Shown here: positions 1-9,418 of the stretch, piece after piece
How the letters are laid out: every line of letters begins with the position of its first letter
Numbering within the stretch: the stretch's first letter is position 1
Assembly (NCBI GenBank): GCA_003602475.1
Contig: QQSC01000030.1
Coordinates: 12,789 to 47,547, forward strand
DNA from: Candidatus Poseidoniales archaeon
GTDB taxonomy: Archaea; Thermoplasmatota; Poseidoniia; Poseidoniales; Poseidoniaceae
Length of the DNA: 34,759 nucleotides
Direction of reading: 5' to 3'
Notes under the pieces: model-generated
What the model was told of the DNA's origin: nothing
Databases searched by the model: none
What the model saw: the letters and a program-made list of their open reading frames with translations, nothing else
Translations under genes and position numbers: made by a program

Positions 1-1124
1 CCGTCATAGGGCAAATAGCCGCGCTTGTGGATCGTGGCCGTGATGAGATCAATTTCGGGGTTGAATCCCGCTTCTTTGATTTCGTTCTCGAGCCGGCCGC
101 GAACGACCTCGCTCATTTCGATGGTGAGTTTGGGGATGCGAAGAGATTTGTGAAAATCTTTCCTCGACAGCAATCGAGAGGCGCAGCTGGACAGGAGGAG
201 GTCTTCATGCTCCGACCAAACGGGGAGGGCGACCTTCACGTGAGCGTCGGTCAGTCGAGTGTATTCAAGAGGCGTCAAGTCCTGTTTGGTTAACATGGCG
301 TTGAGTTCATTCGATACGGTCAAGTTCCCTTCCAAGACAAGGTCACGCGCCCGCCGTAGCATGTTCACCAAGTAGGCCTGTGTGAGCATGTTGACCTTGT
401 GAAAGTACACCTGCTGATACATGTGGTACCGCGTCACCAAGTACGCTTCAATGGCGGGCAGCCCCCACCGTTTCACAACAAGGCGGCCGTCGGGCCCGAT
501 TCGCAAGGCACGAATCACACGTGCACTGTCGAACCCACCAATTTGAGCACCTGTGTTGGCTTGATCACGAATCATGTAGTCCATGCGGTCCACATCGAGT
601 TGGCTGCTGACAATTTCCTTCATGAACTTGGGAATGGGTTGACCGTTGTGCTCGTCTCGGCCGCTCATCAATGCGAACAGCCGATCCCGTCGCTCCGGGC
701 CCAGCACGGCAAGAACCATCTTTGAGATCGCTGTTGATTCATCCTCGAGAATGCGGCGCCCCCACTCTTCATGGGAGGCGAAACAGGCAAAGACCTCCGG
801 AGTTTCCAGCAGGTGGGAATACGGCGGATGTCCAATGTCGTGCAACAAGGCCGCAAGTTGCACCAGTTCGACATCCTCGTTCGAGAGGCTCCCCGGGTGA
901 ACTTCTGCTAAGTGGGCTGACAATTCACCGGCCAGGTGGTAAGCCCCCAAAGAATGGGCAAACCGATTGTGTGTTGCGGCAGGGAACACGAACTCACAGG
1001 TGGAAAGTTGCTGAATGGACCGAAGCCGTTGAAACTCGGGCGTGTCAATGATGGCAGCGTGACGAGCGGGGACGAAAATGTCCCGATGAATTTCGTCCCG
1101 GATGACCCGGTCCCGACCGTTCAT
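1..1124 (-). CDS. HD-superfamily phosphohydrolase (COG1078-like), 3' end outside window
   Basis: The reading frame runs leftward off the window edge, so about 374 N-terminal codons are visible and the C-terminus is missing. After the start the protein opens MNGRDRVIRDEIHRD, the usual beginning of the COG1078 family of HD phosphohydrolases (dNTPase/dGTPase relatives). An HNRFAHSLG segment, an LLHDIGHPPYSH segment with the metal-binding His95-Asp96 pair, and a later LDVDRMDYMIRD segment supply the expected HD metal ligands. Family members hydrolyse phosphate esters of nucleotides; the substrate here is unknown. I chose the ATG at 1124 because the family homology begins just after it and a TATA-like CTTAAA lies about 25 nt upstream. 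The frame stays open further upstream, so a longer protein is possible. It is divergent from the OB-fold gene at 1222. Confidence 0.85.
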   Translation of the reverse strand, partial: MNGRDRVIRDEIHRDIFVPARHAAIIDTPEFQRLRSIQQLSTCEFVFPAATHNRFAHSLGAYHLAGELSAHLAEVHPGSLSNEDVELVQLAALLHDIGHPPYSHLLETPEVFACFASHEEWGRRILEDESTAISKMVLAVLGPERRDRLFALMSGRDEHNGQPIPKFMKEIVSSQLDVDRMDYMIRDQANTGAQIGGFDSARVIRALRIGPDGRLVVKRWGLPAIEAYLVTRYHMYQQVYFHKVNMLTQAYLVNMLRRARDLVLEGNLTVSNELNAMLTKQDLTPLEYTRLTDAHVKVALPVWSEHEDLLLSSCASRLLSRKDFHKSLRIPKLTIEMSEVVRGRLENEIKEAGFNPEIDLITATIHKRGYLPYD

Positions 1125-1135
1125 ACCCCAAGGGT
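1125..1135. repeat. ACCCCAAGGGT inverted-arm repeat, copy 1
   Basis: ACCC-CAA-GGGT has complementary 4-bp arms. This copy abuts the start codon of the leftward HD gene, where a repressor would block the transcription start. The identical 11-mer occurs again at 1200-1210 in the same divergent promoter region. Confidence 0.4.
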
Positions 1136-1146
1136 CACCCACCTCG

Positions 1147-1152
1147 TTTAAG
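1147..1152 (-). promoter_or_regulatory. TATA-like box for the HD phosphohydrolase gene
   Basis: On the minus strand this reads CTTAAA, about 25 nt before the ATG at 1124. This is the spacing expected for an archaeal leaderless transcript. Judged by eye only. Confidence 0.4.
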
Positions 1153-1190
1153 CGGTTGTTGGTGAAAACGGTCAAGATTTTCAACAGAAG

Positions 1191-1198
1191 TGAATAAA
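1191..1198 (+). promoter_or_regulatory. TATA-like box for the OB-fold operon
   Basis: TGAATAAA lies about 24-31 nt upstream of the ATG at 1222, consistent with a leaderless archaeal promoter driving the operon that begins there. Confidence 0.4.
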
Positions 1199-1199
1199 C

Positions 1200-1210
1200 A
1201 CCCCAAGGGT
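1200..1210. repeat. ACCCCAAGGGT inverted-arm repeat, copy 2
   Basis: Second identical copy of the 11-mer at 1125-1135, lying between the TATA-like box and the ATG of the rightward gene at 1222. Two copies, one per divergent promoter, suggest a shared operator, but no binding protein is known from the sequence. Confidence 0.4.
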
Positions 1211-1221
1211 TAGTCCAGTCT

Positions 1222-2973
1222 ATGGCCGACGTGGTCAAGGGATTCATGGACCGCATCACAAACGAGGACCCTGAGTCCCGTGGTCAACAATTGTGGGTGA
1301 TGTTTGCCCTGTCAATTTTCCTCGTGGCCACCCTGAATTATTACGCCTACGTTCGGGAACCGGATGTCATCGAAATTGGTTCTCTCCTCGAGTACAAGAA
1401 CGAAGTCGTCAAGGTCGAAGGAACGTTGGTGTCTTGGGTTGAGGACCCCTACAGCAGCGGTGACGACCGCCTCGATGCCATCGTCGATGACGGAACCGGG
1501 GTGGTTGAAGTCCGCTGGTTCAGACCCGCCGACATGCCGCCGATTGGCACGACGGTGACCGCTTCGGGTGACGTGATTGAATACGACGGTCGCGTGTGGC
1601 TCCAATCTCTGGGAGCAGGGGCGATGGAATGGTCTGCAAGCGACATACCGGATGCCCCCGTGCTGGCCATTGCTGATGTGGCAGCCAACCCTCAGGACCA
1701 TGAGGGCACCGTCGTTCGCCTCAAGGGATACCTCAGCAAATCCATTGGCCCTGATGCGACCTTCACCTCCGCCTATCTTGGTGACCATCCCAATTACGGG
1801 AACTCCGAACACCAAATGCACGTGCTAATTCGTTCAAGCACGGGTACTTGGATTGAGGCGCACTCAAAAGTCACCGTTCAAGGCATCTTGACCTACCAGC
1901 AGCGGGACCTCCGATGGAGCCTCAGCATACAAGGGCCAGACATCCTCATCGACCGTCAACACGAGGTTGACACCACGCAGTTGGATTGGGCGGCAGAAGC
2001 AACATGGAGCTACCAATCCGGGCAACGAGTGTCCATGGCAGGGACCCTTGAAACGGACGGTGACCCGTGGATGTTGAGTGGACCGGGGACCGAGCAAATC
2101 TGTGTTTTACCAACCGACATCGACCGGGCAGCCAACGACGCCAGCTCGTTGAACGGGACCCTCCAATCGGTGGAAGGGCGCCTGTTGTGGTCGACGACCC
2201 ATCACGGCTGGTGCATTGATGCAAATGAAGGAACTGAACCGAGTTTGATCAATCCTGAAACACCGGTAAGCCTGATGGCTCTTCTCTCTGCAAGCCCTCA
2301 AACCCTGTTGGACCAGCCAGAACGAACCTACACCCTTTCATCGTTCGTCAAATACACCCTTGAACCGAGCGTTGAGGACGAAGAAGGGTATGTCGTGGAT
2401 GCTGCTGCCTACACACCAGGGTGGACAACCGTGGCCACCACCTTCCCCGGACCTCGAACCCAGTGGCTTGAAGCCGGGCAATCCATCGTCGCCAACGTCA
2501 CCGTGGCTTGGGACGATGAGGACATGCGAATCCGGTTCATCGTCAACGATTACACCTTGGGCAACCCACCTGAAGCCAGAACCCTGCTTTGGGACGACGG
2601 AGCGACGCAATGGGGCTATGCTCGAGACCAAGCGGCCAAACTCAACGGCCGTGCAGCCCAAATCGACGGGGAATGGCACCTTGTTCGCCCGGGTTCAAAC
2701 GACACCATTCGACTAAACCCCACCTCTTCGACCGTTGGGGTTGACGAACTGCATGCGGATTATGCCCTGACATGGCAGGGCCGTTTGCGTCAGATGGAAA
2801 GCGCCGACGGGCTGAGCATGGAATTCGTTCTCGATCAAGCCGCAGTAAGCGACATGGACGGCGATGGGCTGGCTGATGGCCTCGAAGAAGCGATCGGCAC
2901 CTCACCCAGCGCTGAAGACAGCGACGACGACGGCATCAACGACCGAACCGAACTCGAAAACGCCAACGGATGA
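1222..2973 (+). CDS. Membrane-anchored multi-OB-fold protein with C-terminal DxDxDG repeats
   Basis: A 583-residue protein with a short cytoplasmic N-terminus and one membrane segment at about residues 23-43, so most of it should be outside the cell. Residues about 50-133 have the strand pattern of an OB fold (VVKVEGTLVSW, then DDGTGVVEVRWF, then GTTVTASGDVIEYDGRVWL), and about 145-250 look like a second one; weaker similar units follow up to about residue 535. The last 45 residues hold two calcium-binding-like DxDGDG/DDDG loops (DMDGDGLADG, DSDDDGIND) of the thrombospondin type 3 kind. OB folds bind nucleic acid or oligosaccharide, but no catalytic motif is visible. It is the first gene of a tightly spaced rightward operon and ends 9 nt before the TctA-like gene. 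The specific function is unknown. Confidence 0.75.
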   Translation: MADVVKGFMDRITNEDPESRGQQLWVMFALSIFLVATLNYYAYVREPDVIEIGSLLEYKNEVVKVEGTLVSWVEDPYSSGDDRLDAIVDDGTGVVEVRWFRPADMPPIGTTVTASGDVIEYDGRVWLQSLGAGAMEWSASDIPDAPVLAIADVAANPQDHEGTVVRLKGYLSKSIGPDATFTSAYLGDHPNYGNSEHQMHVLIRSSTGTWIEAHSKVTVQGILTYQQRDLRWSLSIQGPDILIDRQHEVDTTQLDWAAEATWSYQSGQRVSMAGTLETDGDPWMLSGPGTEQICVLPTDIDRAANDASSLNGTLQSVEGRLLWSTTHHGWCIDANEGTEPSLINPETPVSLMALLSASPQTLLDQPERTYTLSSFVKYTLEPSVEDEEGYVVDAAAYTPGWTTVATTFPGPRTQWLEAGQSIVANVTVAWDDEDMRIRFIVNDYTLGNPPEARTLLWDDGATQWGYARDQAAKLNGRAAQIDGEWHLVRPGSNDTIRLNPTSSTVGVDELHADYALTWQGRLRQMESADGLSMEFVLDQAAVSDMDGDGLADGLEEAIGTSPSAEDSDDDGINDRTELENANG

Positions 2974-2982
2974 GGAATCGCC

Positions 2983-4485
2983 ATGCTTGAAGCCTACTTT
3001 CTGGATTTGTCTTGGCTCCTCGGGGCCTTGTTCTTCGGGGTCATGTTGGGCTCGTTGACCGGACTGATTCCTGGGTTTCACGTCAACAACGTCGCCTTGA
3101 TTCTATTGGCGCTCTCACCAGCGTTGTTGGGGCTTGGCATTCCCTTGTCGGCTGTTGCTGCAATCATCGTGTCCACCGGCACCGTGCACACCTTCCTGAA
3201 TTACATTCCTTCAGCCCTCATCGGCGCGCCCGACGGCGATACCGCTCTGTCGTTGCTGCCGGGACATCGCATGTTGTTGTCAGGCAACGCCGCTCGGGGT
3301 GTCGCATGGTCGGCTCGAGGGTCGCAACTGGGTTTGTTCCTGTCGCTGCCTCTCATCATCGTAGCACGCATCGCATTTGGGCCGGAATTGGGGTGGTACG
3401 ACAACTTGCGCTCCTTCTTACCGTTCATTCTCCTCACCATTTCCTTGCTGCTCTTGGCCACCGAAACCACTCGGTTGGATTGGCCGGAATGGTTGCAAAA
3501 GTTGAGCCGTGGAAAACTGGGTCGCGACTCTCGCTTGGCTGGATTCATCACCGCCACCTCGTTTTTCCTCTTGGCGGGCATGTACGGCTGGGGCGTTTTC
3601 ACCCTCCCTGCACGCTCCCCTGTCGGGATGCCCGATGCCAGTTTGCTGCTGCCGAGTTTGGCAGGTCTGTTCGGTATTGCCAACCTCTTGGATATTTATG
3701 CCACCACCAGCCATTTGCCCCCGCAAAAAGAAAATTGGGAACTGCCCCCCGTCAAGCCTCTCCTCATCCCTTGCTTCTGGTCCAGTGTTGCGGGAGCGTC
3801 AATGGGTGTCCTTCCCGGAATGACCGCATCACAAGCCACGGTTTTGGTCATGGGAGGTCGCAACATGGCGGCCAAGGTGCAAGGCAAGGAAGGCTACGGC
3901 ATGGATTGGGAAACACGACGGCTAACAGAAATGAGCGACGACGAATTGCTTGCTCTGGCCAAGGCTGAGGCTGACGACGGTGTTGAGGGCCCCCAAACCA
4001 AGCAGGACCTCGAAGTTATCGCCATTCTATCAGCCACCAACACCGCCGTCACCGTGATGGTGCTGGGTTTCCTGTACATCATTTCCCGGTCCAGATCCGG
4101 TGCCACGCTGGCCTTGAAAATGATGTATCCAATTGATTCCTGGTCGTCAACGGAACCCACGGCAGATTTCATTCGGTTGCTCGCCGTAACGTTGGCAGCC
4201 GGACTCATGGCCATGCCCATGATGCGAGTTGTGGGCAAAGGGATGCTCAAACTCCACGCCGCCATTCCACTGCAACAAATGGTCATGGGCGTGGTCTTGT
4301 TTGTGGTCGTTCTTGTCTGGTTGTCCACGGGATTCGTCGGCATCGGCGTGTTGTTGGTGGGCACCATCATCGGCTTGTTGCCTCCAAGAATTGGCATACG
4401 ACGTTCCCACGGCATGGGCATCATCCTCGTGCCCATCATGATCTACACCTTTGCTCAACGCTTCGATGCCTTCGGCTTCATCTAA
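2983..4485 (+). CDS. TctA-family (archaeal DUF112-type) integral membrane carrier
   Basis: A 500-residue polytopic membrane protein with about ten to twelve hydrophobic segments. GLIPGFHVNN at residues 27-36 and GAPDGDTALSLLPGHRM at 81-97 are the two family motifs of the large TctA subunit of tripartite tricarboxylate transporters in its archaeal form (COG1784). Bacterial TctA works with a small membrane subunit (TctB) and a periplasmic binding protein (TctC). Neither is present here, which is usual for the archaeal branch, so the substrate and the coupling are unknown. A hydrophilic acidic loop sits around residues 310-345. A GAGGA Shine-Dalgarno-like sequence precedes the ATG by 6 nt, and the gene lies 9 nt after the OB-fold gene and 15 nt before the giant secreted protein, which implies co-transcription. 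Confidence 0.85.
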   Translation: MLEAYFLDLSWLLGALFFGVMLGSLTGLIPGFHVNNVALILLALSPALLGLGIPLSAVAAIIVSTGTVHTFLNYIPSALIGAPDGDTALSLLPGHRMLLSGNAARGVAWSARGSQLGLFLSLPLIIVARIAFGPELGWYDNLRSFLPFILLTISLLLLATETTRLDWPEWLQKLSRGKLGRDSRLAGFITATSFFLLAGMYGWGVFTLPARSPVGMPDASLLLPSLAGLFGIANLLDIYATTSHLPPQKENWELPPVKPLLIPCFWSSVAGASMGVLPGMTASQATVLVMGGRNMAAKVQGKEGYGMDWETRRLTEMSDDELLALAKAEADDGVEGPQTKQDLEVIAILSATNTAVTVMVLGFLYIISRSRSGATLALKMMYPIDSWSSTEPTADFIRLLAVTLAAGLMAMPMMRVVGKGMLKLHAAIPLQQMVMGVVLFVVVLVWLSTGFVGIGVLLVGTIIGLLPPRIGIRRSHGMGIILVPIMIYTFAQRFDAFGFI

Positions 4486-4500
4486 AACGGACGTGAACCC

Positions 4501-7500
4501 ATGAAACCTGCCAACACCGCCCTGCTCCTGACCGCTCTGTTCCTCGCCTCCTTGACCCCAGTAGGGTTTGCGGTACTGGATGACCAATCGGCATCCCAAA
4601 CAAGCGCTCGATCAAACGCCTGCTCATCCACCGTTTGCATCAACGAAGTGTTGCCCAATCCAAACGGGTTTGATGACGCTGCATGGCCCGGCGGTGAATG
4701 GTTGGAAGTTCACAACGCCGGAACAACGGCCGTTGACATGTTGAATTGGACGGCAGTGAATTCAGGAAACCGAGTCCTTGCTTTCAATGCCAACACCATC
4801 GTGGGGTACCAAGCAAGCAACGCATCAACGTGGTGGATCGCTCCAGGCGATTACATGGTGCTGGCAAGAAATGGAAACGCCAACTTCTACCTGACCAACT
4901 CGGGCATGACGCTCAGTCTTTTCGACGAAACCGGGACCTCTGTTCACGAGGCCACATGGGGAAGCGTGACCTCTGGGGTCAGTTACGAGCAAGACCAGAA
5001 CAACCTCACTTCGAACTGGATACCAACTTCTTCGCCGTCCCCGGGCCAAGCCACCGGATCGGGAACCGGAACGAGCACAGTACCTTCCGACCTCATGGTG
5101 ACGGAAGTGATGGCAAACCCTTGGCACACCGACGACAACGCCACTTGGCCTGGAGGTGAGTGGGTCGAAATTCAAAACAGCGGCAACACCACCATCGATT
5201 TGACCGGATGGACCGTTGTTGACGCCGCAGGCAACGTTCTGGAGTTTGATGCCGATCACCTCATCGGCTACAACGACAGTGCCTCCAGCATGAACATCGC
5301 ACCCGGTGCTCATCGGGTTCTTGCTGTCAACGGGACGAGCAACTACGGCATCCTCAACAACGGTGGAGAAGCCTTGAAGCTCAAATGGCCCAACGGCAGC
5401 ATCGCATCAACCGTGCAGTGGAGCAGCACCGTACAGGGCATGTCGTTGATGGACGACCACCAAAGCAACAACCTCTGGGGCCTCTCACCCTACCCAACAC
5501 CGGGCGAACTCAACCCGGACAGGTTGGTGCTCCAACCAAGAATGACCAACGATGTTCGCTTCAGTGAACTCCTCCCCAACGGCACCATGGAAGGGCAAGC
5601 TTTCCCTGACGGCGAATGGATTGAACTTTTCAACAACGGCTCATCGGATGTCGACCTCAACGGATGGTCGATTTTGGACGGTTTGGGCAATGTCACCTAC
5701 CTCGACCCCGGGAGTGTCGTGTTCAACCAAACCCAAGGATCCACCATGATCACGGCAGGAGAACGTCGTTTGGTTCAATTCACGGGCGACACGGAACTAT
5801 GGGACAATTACAACCATCTCTTCTTGCGAACGCCCACTGAAGCGGTGGTTGACACGGCGACCTATGTCACCGATTATGGTGAGAATCGGTCCTTGCTGCG
5901 AAGCACCAATCCAACCGACCCCTGGACACCGTCTACATGGAACACTCCCGGCCAGCCCGAACCAGGAACGGTCCCCTCCTCTCGAACCGTGCGCTTTTCT
6001 GAACTCATGCCTGACGGGGTTGGAGCGGACAACCAAGCATGGCCGCTTGGTGAATGGCTCGAACTCGAAAACCATGGCAACACAACGGTGGACTTAGCAG
6101 GCTGGCGTCTTCAGGCCGCATCGAGAATGCTCACCATCCACGAACACAACATGCCGTTCCAATCCACAACCATGTTGCCTGCGGGTGAAGTGGTGCTCAT
6201 CGCCCTGAACGGCACGAGTGCCTTCTACCTCAAACACACCGCACCCGACGCCATCGGTTTGCTGGATCCAGACGGGGCCGTGGTGGACACAGCGAGTTGG
6301 TCAGCCACCATCGAAGGAGAGGCCTTGGTCGCACCCAACAGCACCCATGCTGGCGTGGGCCCCAACGCCTCAATGGCTCAAGGAGACTGGCGCCAAGCAG
6401 CCTGGCCAACACCCGGAACGAGCAACCCCGTTTGGCCAGCTCATCAAGGTCCGAACCACGTGGTGATCACCGAAGTCCTCCCGTATTGCAACGACGATTC
6501 AATCACGCCTCACGAAGATTGGGTTGAAGTGCACAACACCGGCGAAGCACCCGTGAACTTGAGCCGATGGTCCGTTCAGAACAACGAAGGTGACCGACGG
6601 TTCATTCGGGACGGGAGTCTTTGGAACGCCAACAGCACCCTGCTTGAGGTTGGAGAGCGAGCGGTGTTCACCATGGAGGAATGGATCCTCACTGGATTGG
6701 GCGACCGAGTCCATCTCTTGCACCCAGACGGTGGCCTTGTTGACCAAGCGTCGTGGACGGTTGTTACGGATTGTCAAACCCTTGTTCGCGAAGACAACGG
6801 CACCTCATGGGTTCACGCCCTCTGGCCCACGCCCGGTGAAGCAGAACCTGAACCGGGTACTCTCGCTGGACCCGAAGACCTGCGATTCACGCGTCTGATG
6901 CCCGTCAGTTCAACCTCCGTCTCTTCAAATCTTGAATTTCTTGAATTGCACAACACGGGTGATTTGCAAGCCATGCTCAACGGATGGAAACTTCGCGCAG
7001 TGACCGGGGTTGATTCCGCCTACGAGGCGACCATCACCAGCCTGAACATTCCTGCAGGCCAATCGGTGGTGTTGACCAATGACGTTTCGGGACTCGGCGT
7101 GTACGAGTCTGGAGGGGTGGTCGACATCTCATCTGCCCTGAACCGCTCGTTTTACTTGAGCAACAGCGGGGCGGCGATCCAACTTCTCGACCCGAGTGGT
7201 CAAGTGGTTGACACCGTGGTGTACGGCAACGGACCCACCGATGTTGACGGTTGGTCCGGCATCGCCCTCGTTGAGCCCTTGCAGGGCTTGGGGAACCTCA
7301 TCTACCTGCGAGGAGACGGTTGCGGCGACGCACCGGATACCGACACGGTCGCTGATTGGCATCAGCGCTGGAGTCGGTTGGGTGGCAGTTCCTTCTGTTT
7401 GCCGACCACCTCAACCACCACAGGAACCGTTGTCCCTCTCATCGGCCCCGACGACGGGTTGGCGGATTTGCTCGCCTGGATTGAGGGAGCCAACACATCG

Positions 7501-9393
7501 TTGAGCGTTCACATGTACCATCTCCATGACGTCCACCTCGTTGAAGCCCTCATCGCTGCTGACAACAGAGGCGTTGAAGTCACGGTGGTGATGGATGCTG
7601 GCGACACATGGTGGTCCGAGCAAGCCATGGACGCTCAACGCGGCATGGCGGTTGCACTCCTTAACGGGGGTGTCAACACCCTCTGGTTTGGTGACAGCGG
7701 TGAAAACCCCTACGCCTATGTTCACAGCAAAGTGGCCGTGAGGGACAACGACAGCGTTTGGATCGGGTCTGGAAATTGGAAATCATCATCCCATCCCGTG
7801 CCCGGTGATGCTGGCAACAGAGACTGGGGCGTGTTGATCCATGATGCACCGTTTACCAACATGGTGGCCAATCACCTCGCTTTTGATGAGGATCCGCTTC
7901 GAACCCACATCACGCCTGTTCAAACCAGCGATGCACCGTTGGGCTGGACCATGCCGAGCGCAGGACCGGTTATTGGCACATCTGCAGAGTCCATAACTGG
8001 ACCGTTTGAAGCGAAATTGTTGGTTTGCCCCGATGCTTGCATCGGTGATTTGGTTTCGTTGCTGAACGAAGCTGATGAAGAAATTCTCCTCTCACTTCAG
8101 TACCTCGATTTGGATTGGTCCTACGGTTGGGGGGACAACCCCATCGTTGCGGCGCTTGAAGGAGCAGCTGAACGGGATGTTCGCCTTCGCCTCATCATCA
8201 ACGGAGCCTACCTTGACGAGGACATTCAACGAGCGGTTGACACGTTCAACGAAGAATGGAACTTCACACGAGGCTACGACACCGCAGCCGTGGTCATGAG
8301 CCCTGGTGACAACGTCACCAAACTTCACAACAAAGGGGCCATTGTCGATGGAGAACACGTCCTCGTGTCGTCCATCAACTGGGGGGACTCTGCGCTCATT
8401 CGGAACAGAGAGATGGGGGTCGTCTTGAGCAGCGTGGCCGTTGCTAGCGTCTATCACGATTCATGGATGGACGACTGGAACAGGCTGGATGACACGACCG
8501 ATTCCGACCAAGACGGTCTTTTTGACCACTGGGAGGTCCGGTATGACTTGAATCGAAGTCTACGAAGCGTAACAGCGGCTGGCGTTTCAGACGAATCGGG
8601 ATTGGACCCTGACGGCGACGGGTTGAACAACGCTGCGGAACAACTTCACGGTGGCCACCCTCTGATGGCCGATACGGACGGGGACTGCATCCCCGATGGG
8701 TTGGAAGTCGCTTGGGCTTCTGCCACGGCTCTCGACCCGAGCATCACCGATGTTGATCCCACATCAGCGTTGAACCTCGCCGATGCCAACGGCAACGGGG
8801 TTGAAGACGCCACAGAATGGGGATGCGACTTGGGAGGTGCCCCTGTTCCCGTTGACGACTCGAACAGCACCACGACAGACACCGATTCGAACGGCACCAA
8901 CCAACCTTCACTTGACGACGACGACGACGGCGTGCTCAACGCCAACGATGAGTGCCCGAACACGGCACCGGGAGAGGACACCGACATCCAAGGGTGTTCA
9001 GCGGCTCAACAACAACAAGCCATCCAAGACGAGGGTGAAAGCGCCAATTCCGCTTTGGGTGAAAATTTGTTCTTGTTCCTCATGATTGGAGCATTGGTGT
9101 TGGCTTTGGGGGCTTACGTGACACTGCGTGGGATGACCGAATCCGATGAACACAAGGCCATTGTGGATTTGGTGTCCGCTTCAGAAATGAGCAAGGACAA
9201 CATCGCAGGCGAACACACCTCGCCCGTTCTCGATGCCACAGGACCTCACATCACTCCAGAAATGATGAACAAGGTGCCCGGATGGACAGAGGCGATGGTC
9301 AAAGAGTACATGCTCCAAGGGTGGACCATGGCCCAGTTGATTGATTATTACAACGAAGAGGTCAACCTTCACCAACAACAGGAACAACATTGA
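4501..9393 (+). CDS. Giant secreted lamin-tail / phospholipase-D-fold ectoenzyme
   Basis: A 1630-residue protein with a signal peptide (about residues 1-24). Six lamin-tail-domain units follow, each opening with a strand such as VCINEVLPNP, MVTEVMANP or VRFSELMPDG, then a GEWLE(L/V)xNxG core, beginning near residues 41, 194, 351, 496, 653 and 794. From about 978 to 1330 lies a phospholipase-D-type catalytic region with two complete HxK(x)4D motifs (His1075-Lys1077-Asp1082 and His1276-Lys1278-Asp1283), so an active pseudodimer is expected. Acidic DxDxDG calcium-binding repeats follow (about 1335-1505), then one membrane segment (about 1522-1543) and a cytoplasmic tail with paired PGWT/QGWT motifs. 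PLD-fold enzymes cleave phosphodiesters in phospholipid or nucleic acid; lamin-tail domains often accompany secreted nucleases. The substrate is not decidable here. It is the third gene of its operon. Confidence 0.88.
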   Translation: MKPANTALLLTALFLASLTPVGFAVLDDQSASQTSARSNACSSTVCINEVLPNPNGFDDAAWPGGEWLEVHNAGTTAVDMLNWTAVNSGNRVLAFNANTIVGYQASNASTWWIAPGDYMVLARNGNANFYLTNSGMTLSLFDETGTSVHEATWGSVTSGVSYEQDQNNLTSNWIPTSSPSPGQATGSGTGTSTVPSDLMVTEVMANPWHTDDNATWPGGEWVEIQNSGNTTIDLTGWTVVDAAGNVLEFDADHLIGYNDSASSMNIAPGAHRVLAVNGTSNYGILNNGGEALKLKWPNGSIASTVQWSSTVQGMSLMDDHQSNNLWGLSPYPTPGELNPDRLVLQPRMTNDVRFSELLPNGTMEGQAFPDGEWIELFNNGSSDVDLNGWSILDGLGNVTYLDPGSVVFNQTQGSTMITAGERRLVQFTGDTELWDNYNHLFLRTPTEAVVDTATYVTDYGENRSLLRSTNPTDPWTPSTWNTPGQPEPGTVPSSRTVRFSELMPDGVGADNQAWPLGEWLELENHGNTTVDLAGWRLQAASRMLTIHEHNMPFQSTTMLPAGEVVLIALNGTSAFYLKHTAPDAIGLLDPDGAVVDTASWSATIEGEALVAPNSTHAGVGPNASMAQGDWRQAAWPTPGTSNPVWPAHQGPNHVVITEVLPYCNDDSITPHEDWVEVHNTGEAPVNLSRWSVQNNEGDRRFIRDGSLWNANSTLLEVGERAVFTMEEWILTGLGDRVHLLHPDGGLVDQASWTVVTDCQTLVREDNGTSWVHALWPTPGEAEPEPGTLAGPEDLRFTRLMPVSSTSVSSNLEFLELHNTGDLQAMLNGWKLRAVTGVDSAYEATITSLNIPAGQSVVLTNDVSGLGVYESGGVVDISSALNRSFYLSNSGAAIQLLDPSGQVVDTVVYGNGPTDVDGWSGIALVEPLQGLGNLIYLRGDGCGDAPDTDTVADWHQRWSRLGGSSFCLPTTSTTTGTVVPLIGPDDGLADLLAWIEGANTSLSVHMYHLHDVHLVEALIAADNRGVEVTVVMDAGDTWWSEQAMDAQRGMAVALLNGGVNTLWFGDSGENPYAYVHSKVAVRDNDSVWIGSGNWKSSSHPVPGDAGNRDWGVLIHDAPFTNMVANHLAFDEDPLRTHITPVQTSDAPLGWTMPSAGPVIGTSAESITGPFEAKLLVCPDACIGDLVSLLNEADEEILLSLQYLDLDWSYGWGDNPIVAALEGAAERDVRLRLIINGAYLDEDIQRAVDTFNEEWNFTRGYDTAAVVMSPGDNVTKLHNKGAIVDGEHVLVSSINWGDSALIRNREMGVVLSSVAVASVYHDSWMDDWNRLDDTTDSDQDGLFDHWEVRYDLNRSLRSVTAAGVSDESGLDPDGDGLNNAAEQLHGGHPLMADTDGDCIPDGLEVAWASATALDPSITDVDPTSALNLADANGNGVEDATEWGCDLGGAPVPVDDSNSTTTDTDSNGTNQPSLDDDDDGVLNANDECPNTAPGEDTDIQGCSAAQQQQAIQDEGESANSALGENLFLFLMIGALVLALGAYVTLRGMTESDEHKAIVDLVSASEMSKDNIAGEHTSPVLDATGPHITPEMMNKVPGWTEAMVKEYMLQGWTMAQLIDYYNEEVNLHQQQEQH

Positions 9394-9418
9394 AACATGT
9401 CCTGAGGCAAGACCCATC

